From Terramyces sp. JEL0728 (taxonomy: Eukaryota > Chytridiomycota > Chytridiomycetes > Rhizophydiales > Terramycetaceae), in the NCBI GenBank assembly GCA_027603945.1, contig JADIIU010000102.1, forward strand, positions 1 through 46,162: DNA of 46,162 nucleotides. The letters run 5' to 3'. The notes below the pieces were generated by a model. It did not search any database. It was given only the letters and a program-made list of their open reading frames with translations, and was not told the origin of the DNA. Numbering within the stretch: the stretch's first letter is position 1; each line of letters begins with the position of its first letter. A program made the translations under genes and the position numbers. Of the stretch, positions 35,913 through 45,670 are shown in pieces.

Positions 35913-37297
35913 ATGTCCTTGATTCACAACTTTAAAACCCAAGCAGCTCTCAATCGCTCCAAAGTATTATCAAAGCTATCCGGATTGACCGGATTAGTCT
36001 ATTTAAAAGGAAATGAGACTACAAATAGAAAGTGGACAGATACTGAAAACAAGTTTCGCCAAGAATCCTTCTTTTTCTATGTTACTGGATGCATTGAACC
36101 AGATTATCATTTCGCTATGGATATTTCAACTGGGAAATCCACTTTATTCATTCCAAACTACGACAAGGATTATGCATTGTGGTGTGGGGAACCATTATCT
36201 ATCAACCAAGTGGTAAACAAATTTGGAGTTGATTCTGTGCTTACGCACAAGGATTTGAAGGCAGTGCTATCCAACTACAAAGAAATCCATGTTATTAAAA
36301 AGGATGAACTGGACGCTAGTTACGCAACTAATGACCAACACTTGCTCACTGCTGTTACCGAATCCAGAGTTATCAAATCTGACTTTGAAGTTGAGGTAAT
36401 GCAAATGGCTTGTGATATATCTGCCCAAGCTCATATTAAACTCATGCAGACTGTGCGACCTGGCGAAAGTGATGAAATTACTCTGTTGTCCCTGTTTGAA
36501 TATGAATGTGCAAAGAAAGGTGGAAACATTCAAGCATATAATGGCATTGTCGGTGCAGATACTCGTGCAGCTACTTTACATCACTACACATCCAGAGAAA
36601 AGATCCCTGACGATCCAGAAGCACTTGTACTCGTTGATGCAGGGTGTGAAGGTAATTGATGTTAATCCAGTTGATAATTATGCGTCTGACATTACAAGAA
36701 CATATCCGTTTGGCGGTAAATTTGTTGGCCGACACAAAATCATTTATGAAATGTGTTTAGAAGCAAACAAGCAAGTCATTAACCATCTCAAGCCAGGTGT
36801 AAAATGGGAAGATATGCACAGACTTGCTGAAAATGTCATCCTTGATGGACTACTCAAAGCTGGAATCGTTAAAGGGGATTTGAAAGAATTGAGAGACAAC
36901 CACATTGCGGCTTTATTCTTCCCTCATGGTCTTGGCCATTTACTTGGTATTGACGTGCATGATTGTGGTGGGTATCCAAAAGGAGTCGAAAGGATCCAAG
37001 AGCCAGGTATTAGATATTTGCGCATGAGAAGAGAGCTGGTCGGTGGAATGGTAAGTTTAATTAACATAGGTAGTAACAGTTGAGCCTGGTGTATATTTTG
37101 TTGACGCCATCTTGAATGAAGCAGTAGTAGATCCAAAAGTCAACAAGTATTTGGATTTATCGGTGCTCGAGGGATACAGAAAGGTTGGCGGTGTCCGTAT
37201 TGAAGATGATGTTTTGATTACCGATGATGGATGCAGAGTGCTATCTCGTGGTGTTCCAAAAGAAATCCATGAAATTGAAGCATTAATGAAGAAATAA
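35913..37297 (+). CDS. Xaa-Pro dipeptidase (prolidase)
   Basis: Cytosolic metallopeptidase of the M24B family that cleaves dipeptides with C-terminal proline. Introns 36652-36670 and 37051-37069 (both 19 nt) give 448 residues, slightly shorter than human PEPD (493). The N-terminal creatinase-like domain (about 1-165) includes FFFYVTGCIEPDYHFAMD. The pita-bread catalytic domain carries the five metal ligands: Asp in LVLVDAGCE, Asp in YASDITRTYP, His in HGLGHLLGIDVHDCGG, Glu in VTVEPGVYF and Glu in GGVRIEDDVLIT. The first intron interrupts the codon just after VDAGCE, so the active site forms only in the spliced product. The start at 35913 is the first ATG in frame. Confidence 0.95.
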
Positions 37298-37324
37298 ACT
37301 TGCAAGTCTCATCCAGCCGCGAGC

Positions 37325-37393
37325 TTACCTAAATAGCTCTGGTAGTCTAGTCCAGAGTTTACCTAAATAGCTCTGGTAGTCTAGTCCAGAGCT
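37325..37393. repeat. Two tandem 34-bp repeats, each forming a hairpin
   Basis: A 34-bp unit is repeated nearly exactly (37325-37358 and 37359-37391). Each copy contains the inverted repeat CTCTGG, nine-base loop, CCAGAG (37337-37342/37352-37357 and 37371-37376/37386-37391). In the second copy the arms extend to 8 bp (AGCTCTGG/CCAGAGCT). It lies 28 bp after the prolidase stop and 114 bp before the next start codon, so it belongs to the 3' flank of one gene or the promoter of the next. Confidence 0.85.
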
Positions 37394-37506
37394 GCACACG
37401 AATAATTCACAATTCTTGGTCGCAGAGATTCGCCTTTGAATCTGAATGCTACTCCGAAAGTGGCTGCTTGAAAGCGAAAAACAAACAAGAAAAAAAGTAA
37501 ATTAAA

Positions 37507-38568
37507 ATGACAACCATCAACATGAAATGGGTTTCGTTTGTAGTCTTAATATTCCAAACATCAGCACATATCCTAACTATGCGGTATACACGAACACTGC
37601 CGGGCCCGCAGTACATTCCATCGACAGGTACTCACTTTTAATGCAGCCGTTGTGATGACCGAGCTACTTAAACTTGCAGTCTCAATATTTATTCACTGGT
37701 ACCAAAATAGAAAATCAATAACATTACGCTCATTTATCGACGATGTGTTTGGAAGAGAATCTGATTATATGATGATGTTTGTGCCGGCGATTGTATATTT
37801 CATTCAAAACACTGTTAATTATACTGCAGTCACTTTATTAGACGCAGCAACATTTCAAATCACAAGTCAAGGAAAGATACTTACTACAGCTCTCTTTTCA
37901 GTTTTAATACTGGGAACACGTTTATCAGTAACGAAATGGCTCTCGCTTTGTATAATGGTTGCCGGGATTATACTTGTTAATTATACACCTGGAAAAGCTG
38001 ATGCTAAAGAAGCAACAAACAAGTTTTACGGATTGCTTGCTGTGATGGTTTCAATCTCGTTATCTGGATTTGCAGGAATATGGTTTGAATGGGGACTAAA
38101 AGGACGGCCAGGCGTCTCTATTTTCATTCGAAACATCCAACTGGCGTTATTCAGTATTATTCCTGGATTGTTTATCGCGGTTTATATCTTTGATGGAGAA
38201 TCGGTATTGCAAAATGGGTATTTCTATGGATACAATGGATGGACATGGATTGCGATTTGTTTGCACGCACTTGGCGGAATCACGGTTGCAGTTCTTGTAA
38301 AGTACTTTTTAGTTAATGTAGGTATGCTGATACCATTATCAAAGGGATCGCAACGTCACTGTCGTTGATTGTATCTTCGGTGGCAAGTGTGTTTATATTC
38401 GATTTCAAGATCACTGGGTTTTTTGTTATTGGAGCCGCGCTTGTGTTGGGATGTAATCGATTGTTAATCCTAGCCACTCACCTCTATATTACGAGTCCTA
38501 ACGCTAAACCGGACGAGTACAGAAAGTTGGAGGAAGATCACATTGATTTTGAACAAGTCAAAGAGTAA
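37507..38568 (+). CDS. Golgi nucleotide-sugar transporter, SLC35A family
   Basis: Multi-pass antiporter of 340 residues, of the UDP-galactose/UDP-GlcNAc/CMP-sialate type, importing nucleotide sugars into the Golgi lumen in exchange for the nucleoside monophosphate. Introns are 37628-37646 and 38302-38321. About ten hydrophobic helices are seen. Family landmarks are AVVMTELLKLAVS, YFIQNTVNYTAVTLLDAATFQI, QGKILTTALFSVLILG, GFAGIWFEWGLKG, FIRNIQLALFS, HALGGITVAVLVKYADTIIKG and VLGCN near the end. The second intron lies between VLVK and YADTIIKGIATSLS and is needed to restore that helix. The C-terminal tail is acidic. The exact sugar cannot be told from sequence. Confidence 0.92.
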
Positions 38569-38689
38569 TAAATCAGTATTTTCTCTTGAGCCAACACTTG
38601 AAATCGCCATCTTTGGAAAACACTGGACATATGAGCAGCTCTTTCTCGCAATACAGGCAACTTGTATCTAATTACAAAAAATATTTTAT

Positions 38690-39543
38690 TCAAATGCCAA
38701 ATAACTCTGATTGTGCTTTCACAATCAAAATGGAAATGAAATTAAAAAATCTAAAGATCACCAGCGGGAACGAAATTACTTGAACCAGGATCCACTGAGC
38801 CCACAGGTAGCAATCTTGCAGAGTAGTTTGACAAAACTCTACCAGCCCAATCTGCTTCTTTTGTTTGGTAAAATAGACAAAATTATCCTCCAAATAAAGT
38901 AGTTTCGATTCAAGGATTGCTATCCGGGTGTTTTCCCTCTTGTGCTGTACATCGATACTCTTCCTGAGTTTCTCTATTTGCTTTACCAACATTATGTAAT
39001 CATCTTTTGATTGCTTGATGTGATTATCTAATCTATTTTCAGGTACCTACATTAGCAAAATGTACTGGAATATCAATGGGGGAGATGAGGTATTTTTTGA
39101 TAATTGACTGCAAGTGCAGGATAGGCTGGATATAACTTGCTAATACAAACAACACGACGTGGAATTCATTCAGTATTTTGTGTTGGAAAAATACCTGCGA
39201 GTAGTATAGTCCCAAGCCGCCAATCAATGGAGTCAATAAATATATCACAAGGGCAATGATTTCAACTCGAGTGTAGTACAGCACCAAATCTGGTTTGACA
39301 GAGTGCTGCAGTAGAGTGGTGTTCCTACAAGCAATCTCTAAATTCTCTCCAGTAGCTGATTAGTGAAATGATACCTTTGAGGATGATATACAAGTACAAT
39401 ATTACAAAGCCAGCGAGTAATATGTCTGCGGTTGGTAATCCAAATAAGTTTAATATTGACGGTAGCACAGTGAATATTATCGGATATATAGTTGTAATGA
39501 AGGATCTAATCCCATCTGATCGTTTTCCTTTCTTCTTTTCCAT
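38690..39543 (-). CDS. Membrane protein with C-terminal coiled coil, unknown function
   Basis: I do not recognise a named family. Introns 39356-39374 and 39047-39065 (both 19 nt) give 271 residues. A basic N-terminus (MEKKKGKRSDG) precedes four or five hydrophobic segments (IYPIIFTVLPSILNLFGLP, ILLAGFVILYLYIILK, IIALVIYLLTPLIGGLGLYY, VVLFVLASYIQPIL). An aqueous helical stretch likely to form a coiled coil follows (QIEKLRKSIDVQHKRENTRI, about residues 175-205), then a final hydrophobic segment near residues 240-265. An organelle membrane role is likely. The ATG at 39543 is preferred. An alternative places an ATG at 39560 followed at once by a 23-nt intron (39535-39557), as in TRA1. It converges on the nucleotide-sugar transporter with a 121-bp gap. 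Confidence 0.68.
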
Positions 39544-39558
39544 CAAGAAATTAAAACC

Positions 39559-40181
39559 ATGCAAAAAATGGATCTTGTGATGATCTGTGCCCCATTGTTG
39601 CTATATTTCTTAAGGCTCCCATCGGTTTACAACGGTTTAATCAATGAGACTCCGCTTGGCTACTTGGATCCTTGGATTTCTACGTGTATAGGAGCACATT
39701 GGATTGTGTGGTTGTGAGATCCATCTGGAAACCTAGGATTGGCAGCGCAGATCGAATTTCAGCGATAACCAGGAGAATAAGAGCCAAAAGTCGATCAAAA
39801 ACAAGTATCTATACTACCAGCAGGTGGATCTCGTTGTTTAAAGATAATATCCACAACCCATCTATCCGTGTCCAGTAAAAATTTTATCCGCTGAGGTTTG
39901 GATTGTTTTTCCGGTTGATAAATAAGGTGATGTCTGCCATATTTGGCTCTATACCAGACATTTATGCATCTCCAATCGCTACGTGGGTGATACAATGGAC
40001 AACTAAATATCTCGGTATTAGAAATATCAAGTGGGACAACTATTGGCTAATTGGACTAGCAGAAATGCTTATTTATAGGTACGCATACGACCAAGCTGCC
40101 AAGATAATAGTGGTAATAACACGAATCCAACTTACTGAATCGGTGAGTCATGTGTTCAAAGTTTATAAAAGTTGGTACTGA
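39559..40181 (+). other. Unresolved region: possible multi-exon membrane-protein gene on the plus strand
   Basis: A plus-strand frame from ATG 39559 is open for 52 codons and hydrophobic (MDLVMICAPLLLYFLRLPSV, WISTCIGAHWIVWL). A 23-nt GT-AG segment (39714-39736) could carry it into another open stretch ending at 39878. A separate frame from ATG 39930 runs 84 codons to 40181 (MSAIFGSIPDIYASPIATWV..., including NYWLIGLAEMLIYRYAY). I could not join these with introns of the size used elsewhere, and no family is recognised. Its first ATG would be only 15 bp from the opposing start codon. It may be a degraded gene or one with longer introns. Confidence 0.25.
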
Positions 40182-40198
40182 ACACTTTCGACACTTTA

Positions 40199-40531
40199 AT
40201 GGGATTCATAGCAGACACACCAAAATCAAACTACTATGCAGTCATTTTCACCGTAGTAGGAAACGGAGACGATCCAGAGCACGCTGAATGGTCTAAAATC
40301 ACACTTGAAAAAGCTGCTACAATCCCAGGGTATTTGGGATATGAATCTGCTGGCAAAATTGACGAAGTTACAATCTCTTATTGGGAAAGCTTGGAAGCAA
40401 TCAAGCAGTGGAAGCAAGACACTGATCACAAGTATGCTCAGGCTAAAGGGAAGGAAGAGTGGTTCAAGGAATACAGAGTCAGAGTTTGCAAGGTAGAGCG
40501 AGACTACTCTTTCACAAATAAAAACATTTGA
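40199..40531 (+). CDS. ABM-domain (antibiotic biosynthesis monooxygenase-like) protein
   Basis: Small intronless protein of 110 residues with the dimeric alpha/beta ABM fold. Typical features are AVIFTVVGNGDDPEH at the start of the first strand, then GYLGYESAGKID, the central SYWESLEAIKQWKQDTDHKY and the EEWFKEYRVRVCKVERDYSF end. This resembles bacterial YdhR/HmoB-like proteins often annotated as heme-degrading or quinol monooxygenases, but no function can be fixed. ATG 40199 is the first start in frame; an upstream in-frame TTG exists. Only 28 bp separate its stop from the TRM112 start on the same strand, leaving almost no room for a promoter or poly(A) region. Confidence 0.88.
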   Translation: MGFIADTPKSNYYAVIFTVVGNGDDPEHAEWSKITLEKAATIPGYLGYESAGKIDEVTISYWESLEAIKQWKQDTDHKYAQAKGKEEWFKEYRVRVCKVERDYSFTNKNI

Positions 40532-40559
40532 CACTGATTTTATTTTTTTTTGAAAAAAA

Positions 40560-40921
40560 ATGAGATTGCTCACTCACAATATGCTTCAATGCCATGTCAA
40601 AGGCTGCAACAAAGACAACTTTCCGCTATCACTTCAAAATATCGAAATTGAAAAGCTAGAAGCCGAGTTTACACCGGAATTCGTCACTCGTCTGCTTTCC
40701 AGAATTGACTTTCCAGCCTTGCAAGAAACCTGTCTATCGCTTGGAATACAATTAGAAAACACTGAAAACTTGAAAGTATTGCATGATGTATTATTAAAAG
40801 TAACTCTTTATTAATGTAGACAAAAATCAAGGAAGGGGAAATGGTTTGTAGAGGGTGTGGACATGTTTATCCCATTAAAGATGGCGTTCCAAATATGCTG
40901 CTGAATGATGACGAAGTTTAA
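40560..40921 (+). CDS. TRM112: Trm112, zinc-binding activator of tRNA, rRNA and release-factor methyltransferases
   Basis: Small partner protein (113 residues) that stabilises several SAM methyltransferases (Trm9, Trm11, Mtq2 and Bud23 in yeast). One 20-nt intron (40800-40819) separates the helical middle from the C-terminal zinc strand. Four Cys form the yeast-type zinc site: C11 and C16 in NMLQCHVKGC and the pair in VCRGCGHVYPIKDGVPNMLL. Human TRMT112 lacks these cysteines, so the protein is of the fungal/archaeal zinc-binding kind. EFTPEFVTRLLSRIDFPAL matches the central helices. The start at 40560 gives MRLLTHNML, matching yeast MKFLTTNFL. Confidence 0.96.
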
Positions 40922-41361
40922 ATATAATTTTACAATTTGAATCTGTTTCTTATCCAGAGTTGTATGTAACTGGCGCAGTTTGCTGTATGTTTGACAAACG
41001 ACGGCTTTATACTGTGCAGAAGTAATCGTCAGCTGATGGTAGCCATAACGACACTGAATGTAGCCAAATACAGTCTGCTTGCCAGATGCGATCAAGAATA
41101 TATAACCCGGTTACAAGCAGCGTGTGGTGATTGAATAACAAGTCTCTTATGTCCCAGCAATAGAAATATCACTGATCAGCAGCAAACCAGCCAGTCCAGA
41201 GAATAAAATAATCTCGTCCAGTCGCACAGAAATTGAACCAAAAATTAAAAACACCACAAAATTTAATGAACATTAAATTAATCAAAGGTCTTTGCAATTT
41301 TAATTTAATCATAATTTAACAAATACAAATAAAAAACCAAGAAATTTTTCACTTGTAAAAA
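40922..41361. other. 440-bp intergenic region, AT-rich towards HMG-CoA synthase
   Basis: This region holds the 3' flank of TRM112 and the promoter of HMG-CoA synthase; the last 120 bp are strongly AT-rich. An open minus-strand frame (from about 41110 to 40811, TTG start only) covers part of it but runs antisense into the coding exon of TRM112, and I do not count it as a gene. No tRNA or repeat was seen. Confidence 0.5.
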
Positions 41362-42734
41362 ATGTTGAGTGGTGATTCGCAAGCTGGAATTATTGGTATC
41401 CAAGTATACATTCCAAACAAATATGTCGATCAAACAGAATTAGAGCAATTTGACGGGGTATCTAGTGGAAAATATACCATCGGTTTGGGCCAGCACAAAA
41501 TGGCATTTGTTGACGATTCAGAAGATATCAACTCTATTTGTCTCACTGGTATTTTATTTTAATATAGTCGTAAAGAATTTATTGGAAAAGTATAACATTG
41601 ATCCATCAAAAGTAGGAAGACTGGAAGTTGGAACTGAAACGATTATCGACAAGGCAAAATCAGTAAAGACAGTATTGATGTCGTTGTTCAAAAATAATAC
41701 CGATATCGAGGGTATTGATACTACAAATGCTTGTTATGGCGGCACTAACGCCATTTTCAATAGTATTAATTGGCTGGAAAGCAAGAGCTGGGATGGCAGA
41801 TATGCTATTGCTGTTGCGGCTGATATCGCTGTTTACAAAAACGGCGGTGCTCGTCCAACTGGTGGTGCTGGTGCTGTTGCTATATTGTTGGGAAGAGATG
41901 CTCCTATTGTGTTTGATGAAGGTATGAGAGTCAGCCATATGGACCACCAATATGATTTCTACAAGCCTGATCTACACTCTGAATATCCTGAGGTCGATGG
42001 TCCATTAAGCAACAAATGCTATACCAGATCCCTAGATATTTGCTACCAAAGATACATGGCTAAATTATCCGTAATCAAATATTAATCTAGCAAACTGTTA
42101 ATAGCCCAAGTATCGACTCTGCAGATTACTTTTTGTTCCACTCTCCATACACTAAATTGGTTCAAAAATCATTTGGTAGATTGGCGTATAATGATTTCTT
42201 GAAATACCCTGATCTATACCCAGAACTGCAACAATTTAGAGATGTGTCGGTTGACGCTTCGTTAAATAACAAGGAGTTGGAAAAGGCTTTCATGAACTTT
42301 ACCAAACAGAAATTCAACAACAAAGTTTCAGATTCGTTGTTGTGCGCAAAGAACATGGGCAACACGTATACAGCTTCCTTGTATTTCTGCTTGGCATCGT
42401 TGATTTCTTCCGGCCAAGATCTGGTAAGTATTTTTAACAACAGGTTGGAAAAAAGTTTGTGTTATTTTCATACGGAAGCGGTCTCTCGTCTTCAATGTTT
42501 TCCTTGACAGTCAAGAAGCCAGTTGATCATATCGCAGCAATAATGAATATCCCAGAAAGACTAAACCAAAGAACCAAGATTGCTCCCGAGGAATTTGACA
42601 AGACACTGCAATTGAGAGAAAAAACTCACAATGTCAAGGATTACGTTCCATTGGGTGGAAAAGGTTTGTTCCCTGGCACCTTTTACCTTGAAAAAGTAGA
42701 TGAGAAATTCCGAAGAACTTATAGTCTTAAATAA
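41362..42734 (+). CDS. Hydroxymethylglutaryl-CoA synthase
   Basis: Condenses acetyl-CoA with acetoacetyl-CoA to HMG-CoA, the committed entry to the mevalonate/sterol pathway in the cytosol. Three introns (41549-41567, 42071-42090, 42424-42443) give 437 residues; family members are 440-500. The nucleophilic Cys lies in [13 protein letters not shown], the general base Glu in [12 protein letters not shown], and the active-site His in [16 protein letters not shown]. Also seen are [14 protein letters not shown] and the C-terminal [15 protein letters not shown]. Each intron interrupts a conserved block whose continuity returns after splicing. It starts at the first ATG (41362). Confidence 0.97.
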
Positions 42735-42836
42735 ACCAATTAATACTTTATTGTATCTGCACGCTGGTGGATTCTAATCATTTCAACAGCTATTGGTTAT
42801 AGCTATTTGGGAAGTAGTCGCCAGAAATCTTTCAAA

Positions 42837-45497
42837 ATGGATTTTTGCGAATCAGCCTTTCGAAGCATTGCAACTTGTTATGCATTCCTCTCAAAGAACA
42901 CGAATCAGCAAACCATTTCGTTGAAAGCAATAACTGCGCTTGCAGAGTCTCTCAAACTTTTGTTCACCATTGATCAACTTGCACATTGTGCAATAATTGC
43001 GCCAAATCTAATTAAATTGGAGTTTAATGCTAAAAGCAGCCAATTCTATATTGTGTTTACATACAGGAAAAGAAAACGCAACTTGCTTGGATTGGTGGAT
43101 GAGCTGTGCAATGTATTTAAAGAAACCTTTTCAAATTTCAAACTACAGCCAAATTATGAGCAGGTTTTGGAACAGAAATACAATCTGTTTAATCAGAGTG
43201 ACGTGTATAGAGGTGCTGCCGAAATATTTCCCAACCATGTTCCTACAATGAAGAATACAAAGACTCTAGGACACTTTGAAGAGATATTAAAGTACACTGA
43301 TCGGATATCAAAAACCTTTAACGTGCCTGCCAAACAGCCTTCATTTGCAGCGTACAGTGGTTTGCATTCAGTTGAGATTACGAGAATATTGGAGAAACTC
43401 GACCGAAAACTATACACTCACCAACACAAAGCACTCCAAAGCATATTCAGTGGCGAAAATGTGGTTACTACTACATCTACAAGCTCAGGAAAGTCTTTTA
43501 TATACCAATTAGCAATCCAGACCACTCCTGGCACGAGCATTTTGATTTTCCCAACAAAAGCACTTTCTCAAGATCAGCAGATTAGTATAAAAAAAGTTGT
43601 GGATAAAAGAGTAGATTTATTTGATGGAGATACCCCATTTACAGATAGAAAGGAAATAATCGTGAATACTCGAGTGCTGCTGACAAACCCAGATATGATA
43701 CACGCTACTATGCTGCCTAACCATCAACAATGGAAAAGATTTATCACTGATTTAAAGTTTGTTGTTGTTGATGAATTACATGCATATCATGGCGAGTTTG
43801 GCTGTCAAGTGTCAATGGTAATGAAAAGGTAGCTGGAATTAACGAAAAGATTATTGCGTATTGCCAGGCATTATGGAAACGACAAGATTCAAATTATTTG
43901 TTGTTCAGCTACTATGCCAAACACCCATCAATTTGCAACTGATTTCTTTGGATTGGACTTTACGGTAATTAAACATGATTGTTCTGGAAACGGAGAAAAG
44001 ACAATGTGTATATGGAAGCCACCACTTCGAAATACTCTAAAAGCGGATGGTGGATATGTTTCAGCTCAAGAGGATGCTGGATTGATTGCCCATACGTTGA
44101 CTACCGGTGGGTTTAAAAGTATCATATTTGCAAAAACTAGGGGAATGTGTGAAATTATCTATAAAGAAATAGTGGATTATTTTGATACAAAGAATACTGC
44201 ATGTACTTTAATGTCATATAGAGGTGGCTATTCCAAGCAGGAAAGAAGAGAAATAGAGAGAAAACTGTTTAGTGGAGAATTGATGGGAATAGTATGCACC
44301 AACGCGCTAGAGTTGGGTATTGACATTGGTGGGCTAGATGCTGTAGTTCACGTTGGGTTTCCAAACTCTATGTCTTCATTTTTACAACAATCTGGGAGAG
44401 CAGGGAGGGGCTTGCAACCAGCGCTGGATATATTGCTGGTTGACAATTATAATTCTGTGGACATGACTTACTATGCCGACCCGGATTTGTTGTTCAAGTT
44501 CAAGTTGAACGACCTTCTTGTTGATTATGAAGATGAAAGTGTCTTGGAAGTACAACTTAATTGTGCAGCTCGAGAACTGATGTTGAAAGAGGGAGATTTT
44601 CCTCACGACTTTGAGAAATTCACAAGATATGATTCAGTTCAGGGAGGATATGTTCCAGCACTAAAGTACATGGATCAGCCTGCAAAATTTAATCCGTTAA
44701 GAGCAATAAACCAAAAAGGGTTTTTACTCTTGGATCAACTTGGAAACATTGTAGAAGAGTTGGAGAGTGATCGAGTGGGGCTGACAGTGTATCAAGATGC
44801 TATATTTGTAAAAAAGGGCAAGACTTTTATGATCCAGAAAATCAATTTCAAGGAAAAGTATGCTCAGTTGGCAGAAGTGATGGTGTCGTATACAACTATG
44901 CCAAACAGCTCTGTACAGCTTGATGTGGAGCAAATGGAAAAAAGAGTTACAATCGACGGGACCCAATTGGCAGTTAAACTGGGAACGGTTCACTACAAAA
45001 AGGAAATGCATGGATACAAGAAATTCGATTCAAAGTTACGCAGAGTCTTTCAAATAGTCAATATTGCAGAAAAGAATATAATAAGAAGACGCTATTATGG
45101 CTGCTGGATTGATGGTTTTTATTACCTAACCATAGTTCCACTGGACAATGTACAATTGGAAAAGATCAATCACGCTGTCCATTCAATTCAGCATCTAGTA
45201 ATGAAACTGTTTCCTATATATGCCAGCACCAAGAATTTAAAGAGCAAATGCCCACATGAACACCAACAATGCCCAAAGATCTTGTTTTTCTCCACCAAAA
45301 CAATCATCAATACCCTTGTCAGATATTTTGGAGTAATTGTTTACAAATCCCTTGAATTATTAAGCTGTGAATGCCAAGATGGCTGTAACCACTGTAAGTT
45401 TGTCATTAACCTAGGTATAAAATATCTTGGATGTACAAAAGATAATTTTGGATTAGATAAGCAATACGCCAAGAAAATGCTGGAGATGATGATGTAG
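42837..45497 (+). CDS. Hrq1/MrfA-like superfamily 2 DNA helicase with DUF1998 domain
   Basis: Predicted 879-residue 3'-5' helicase of the Hrq1/MrfA branch, linked in yeast to interstrand crosslink repair and telomere maintenance. One 21-nt intron (43829-43849) joins VSMVMKR to LLRIARHYGNDK. After a ~185-residue N-terminal region, the core shows Walker A TTTSTSSGKSFIYQLA, motif II VVVDELHAYHG, motif III CCSATM, then LGIDIGGLDAVVHVGFP (IV-V region) and QQSGRAGRG (VI). The C-terminal DUF1998 domain ends with the cysteine cluster CECQDGCNHCKF and a last Cys in YLGCTKDN, likely holding a metal as in MrfA. The ATG at 42837 is the first in frame. The protein is somewhat shorter than yeast Hrq1 (1,077), mostly at the N-terminus. 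Confidence 0.93.
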
Positions 45498-45670
45498 CTA
45501 ATATCATTAAGACAGTTTGATTCCTGTTTACAATTCAAATTATCAATCTGGTTGCCATCATTTATCCTTTAACACTGAAATTTTCATGCAATAAACAAGT
45601 CCAGTCTTTGTCTCGACAGTATTTAGAAGAGTATTCGCCAGAATTTGGCATTTATATTAATCAGGACGAT

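Noticed and set aside
39690..39890. Hydrophobic minus-strand reading (DRLLALILLVIAEIRSALP) as an upstream exon of the membrane-protein gene
   Set aside because: It is interrupted by a TAG, and at least three stops in the following 100 nt block any join to the downstream exons with short introns. Antisense of polar codons easily gives such hydrophobic strings.
40811..41110. Long minus-strand frame (TVFGYIQCRYGYHQLTITSA...) downstream of TRM112
   Set aside because: It lacks an ATG, begins directly after a stop, and its second half runs antisense through the conserved second exon and the intron of TRM112. Composition alone looks protein-like, so a short relic is not fully excluded.
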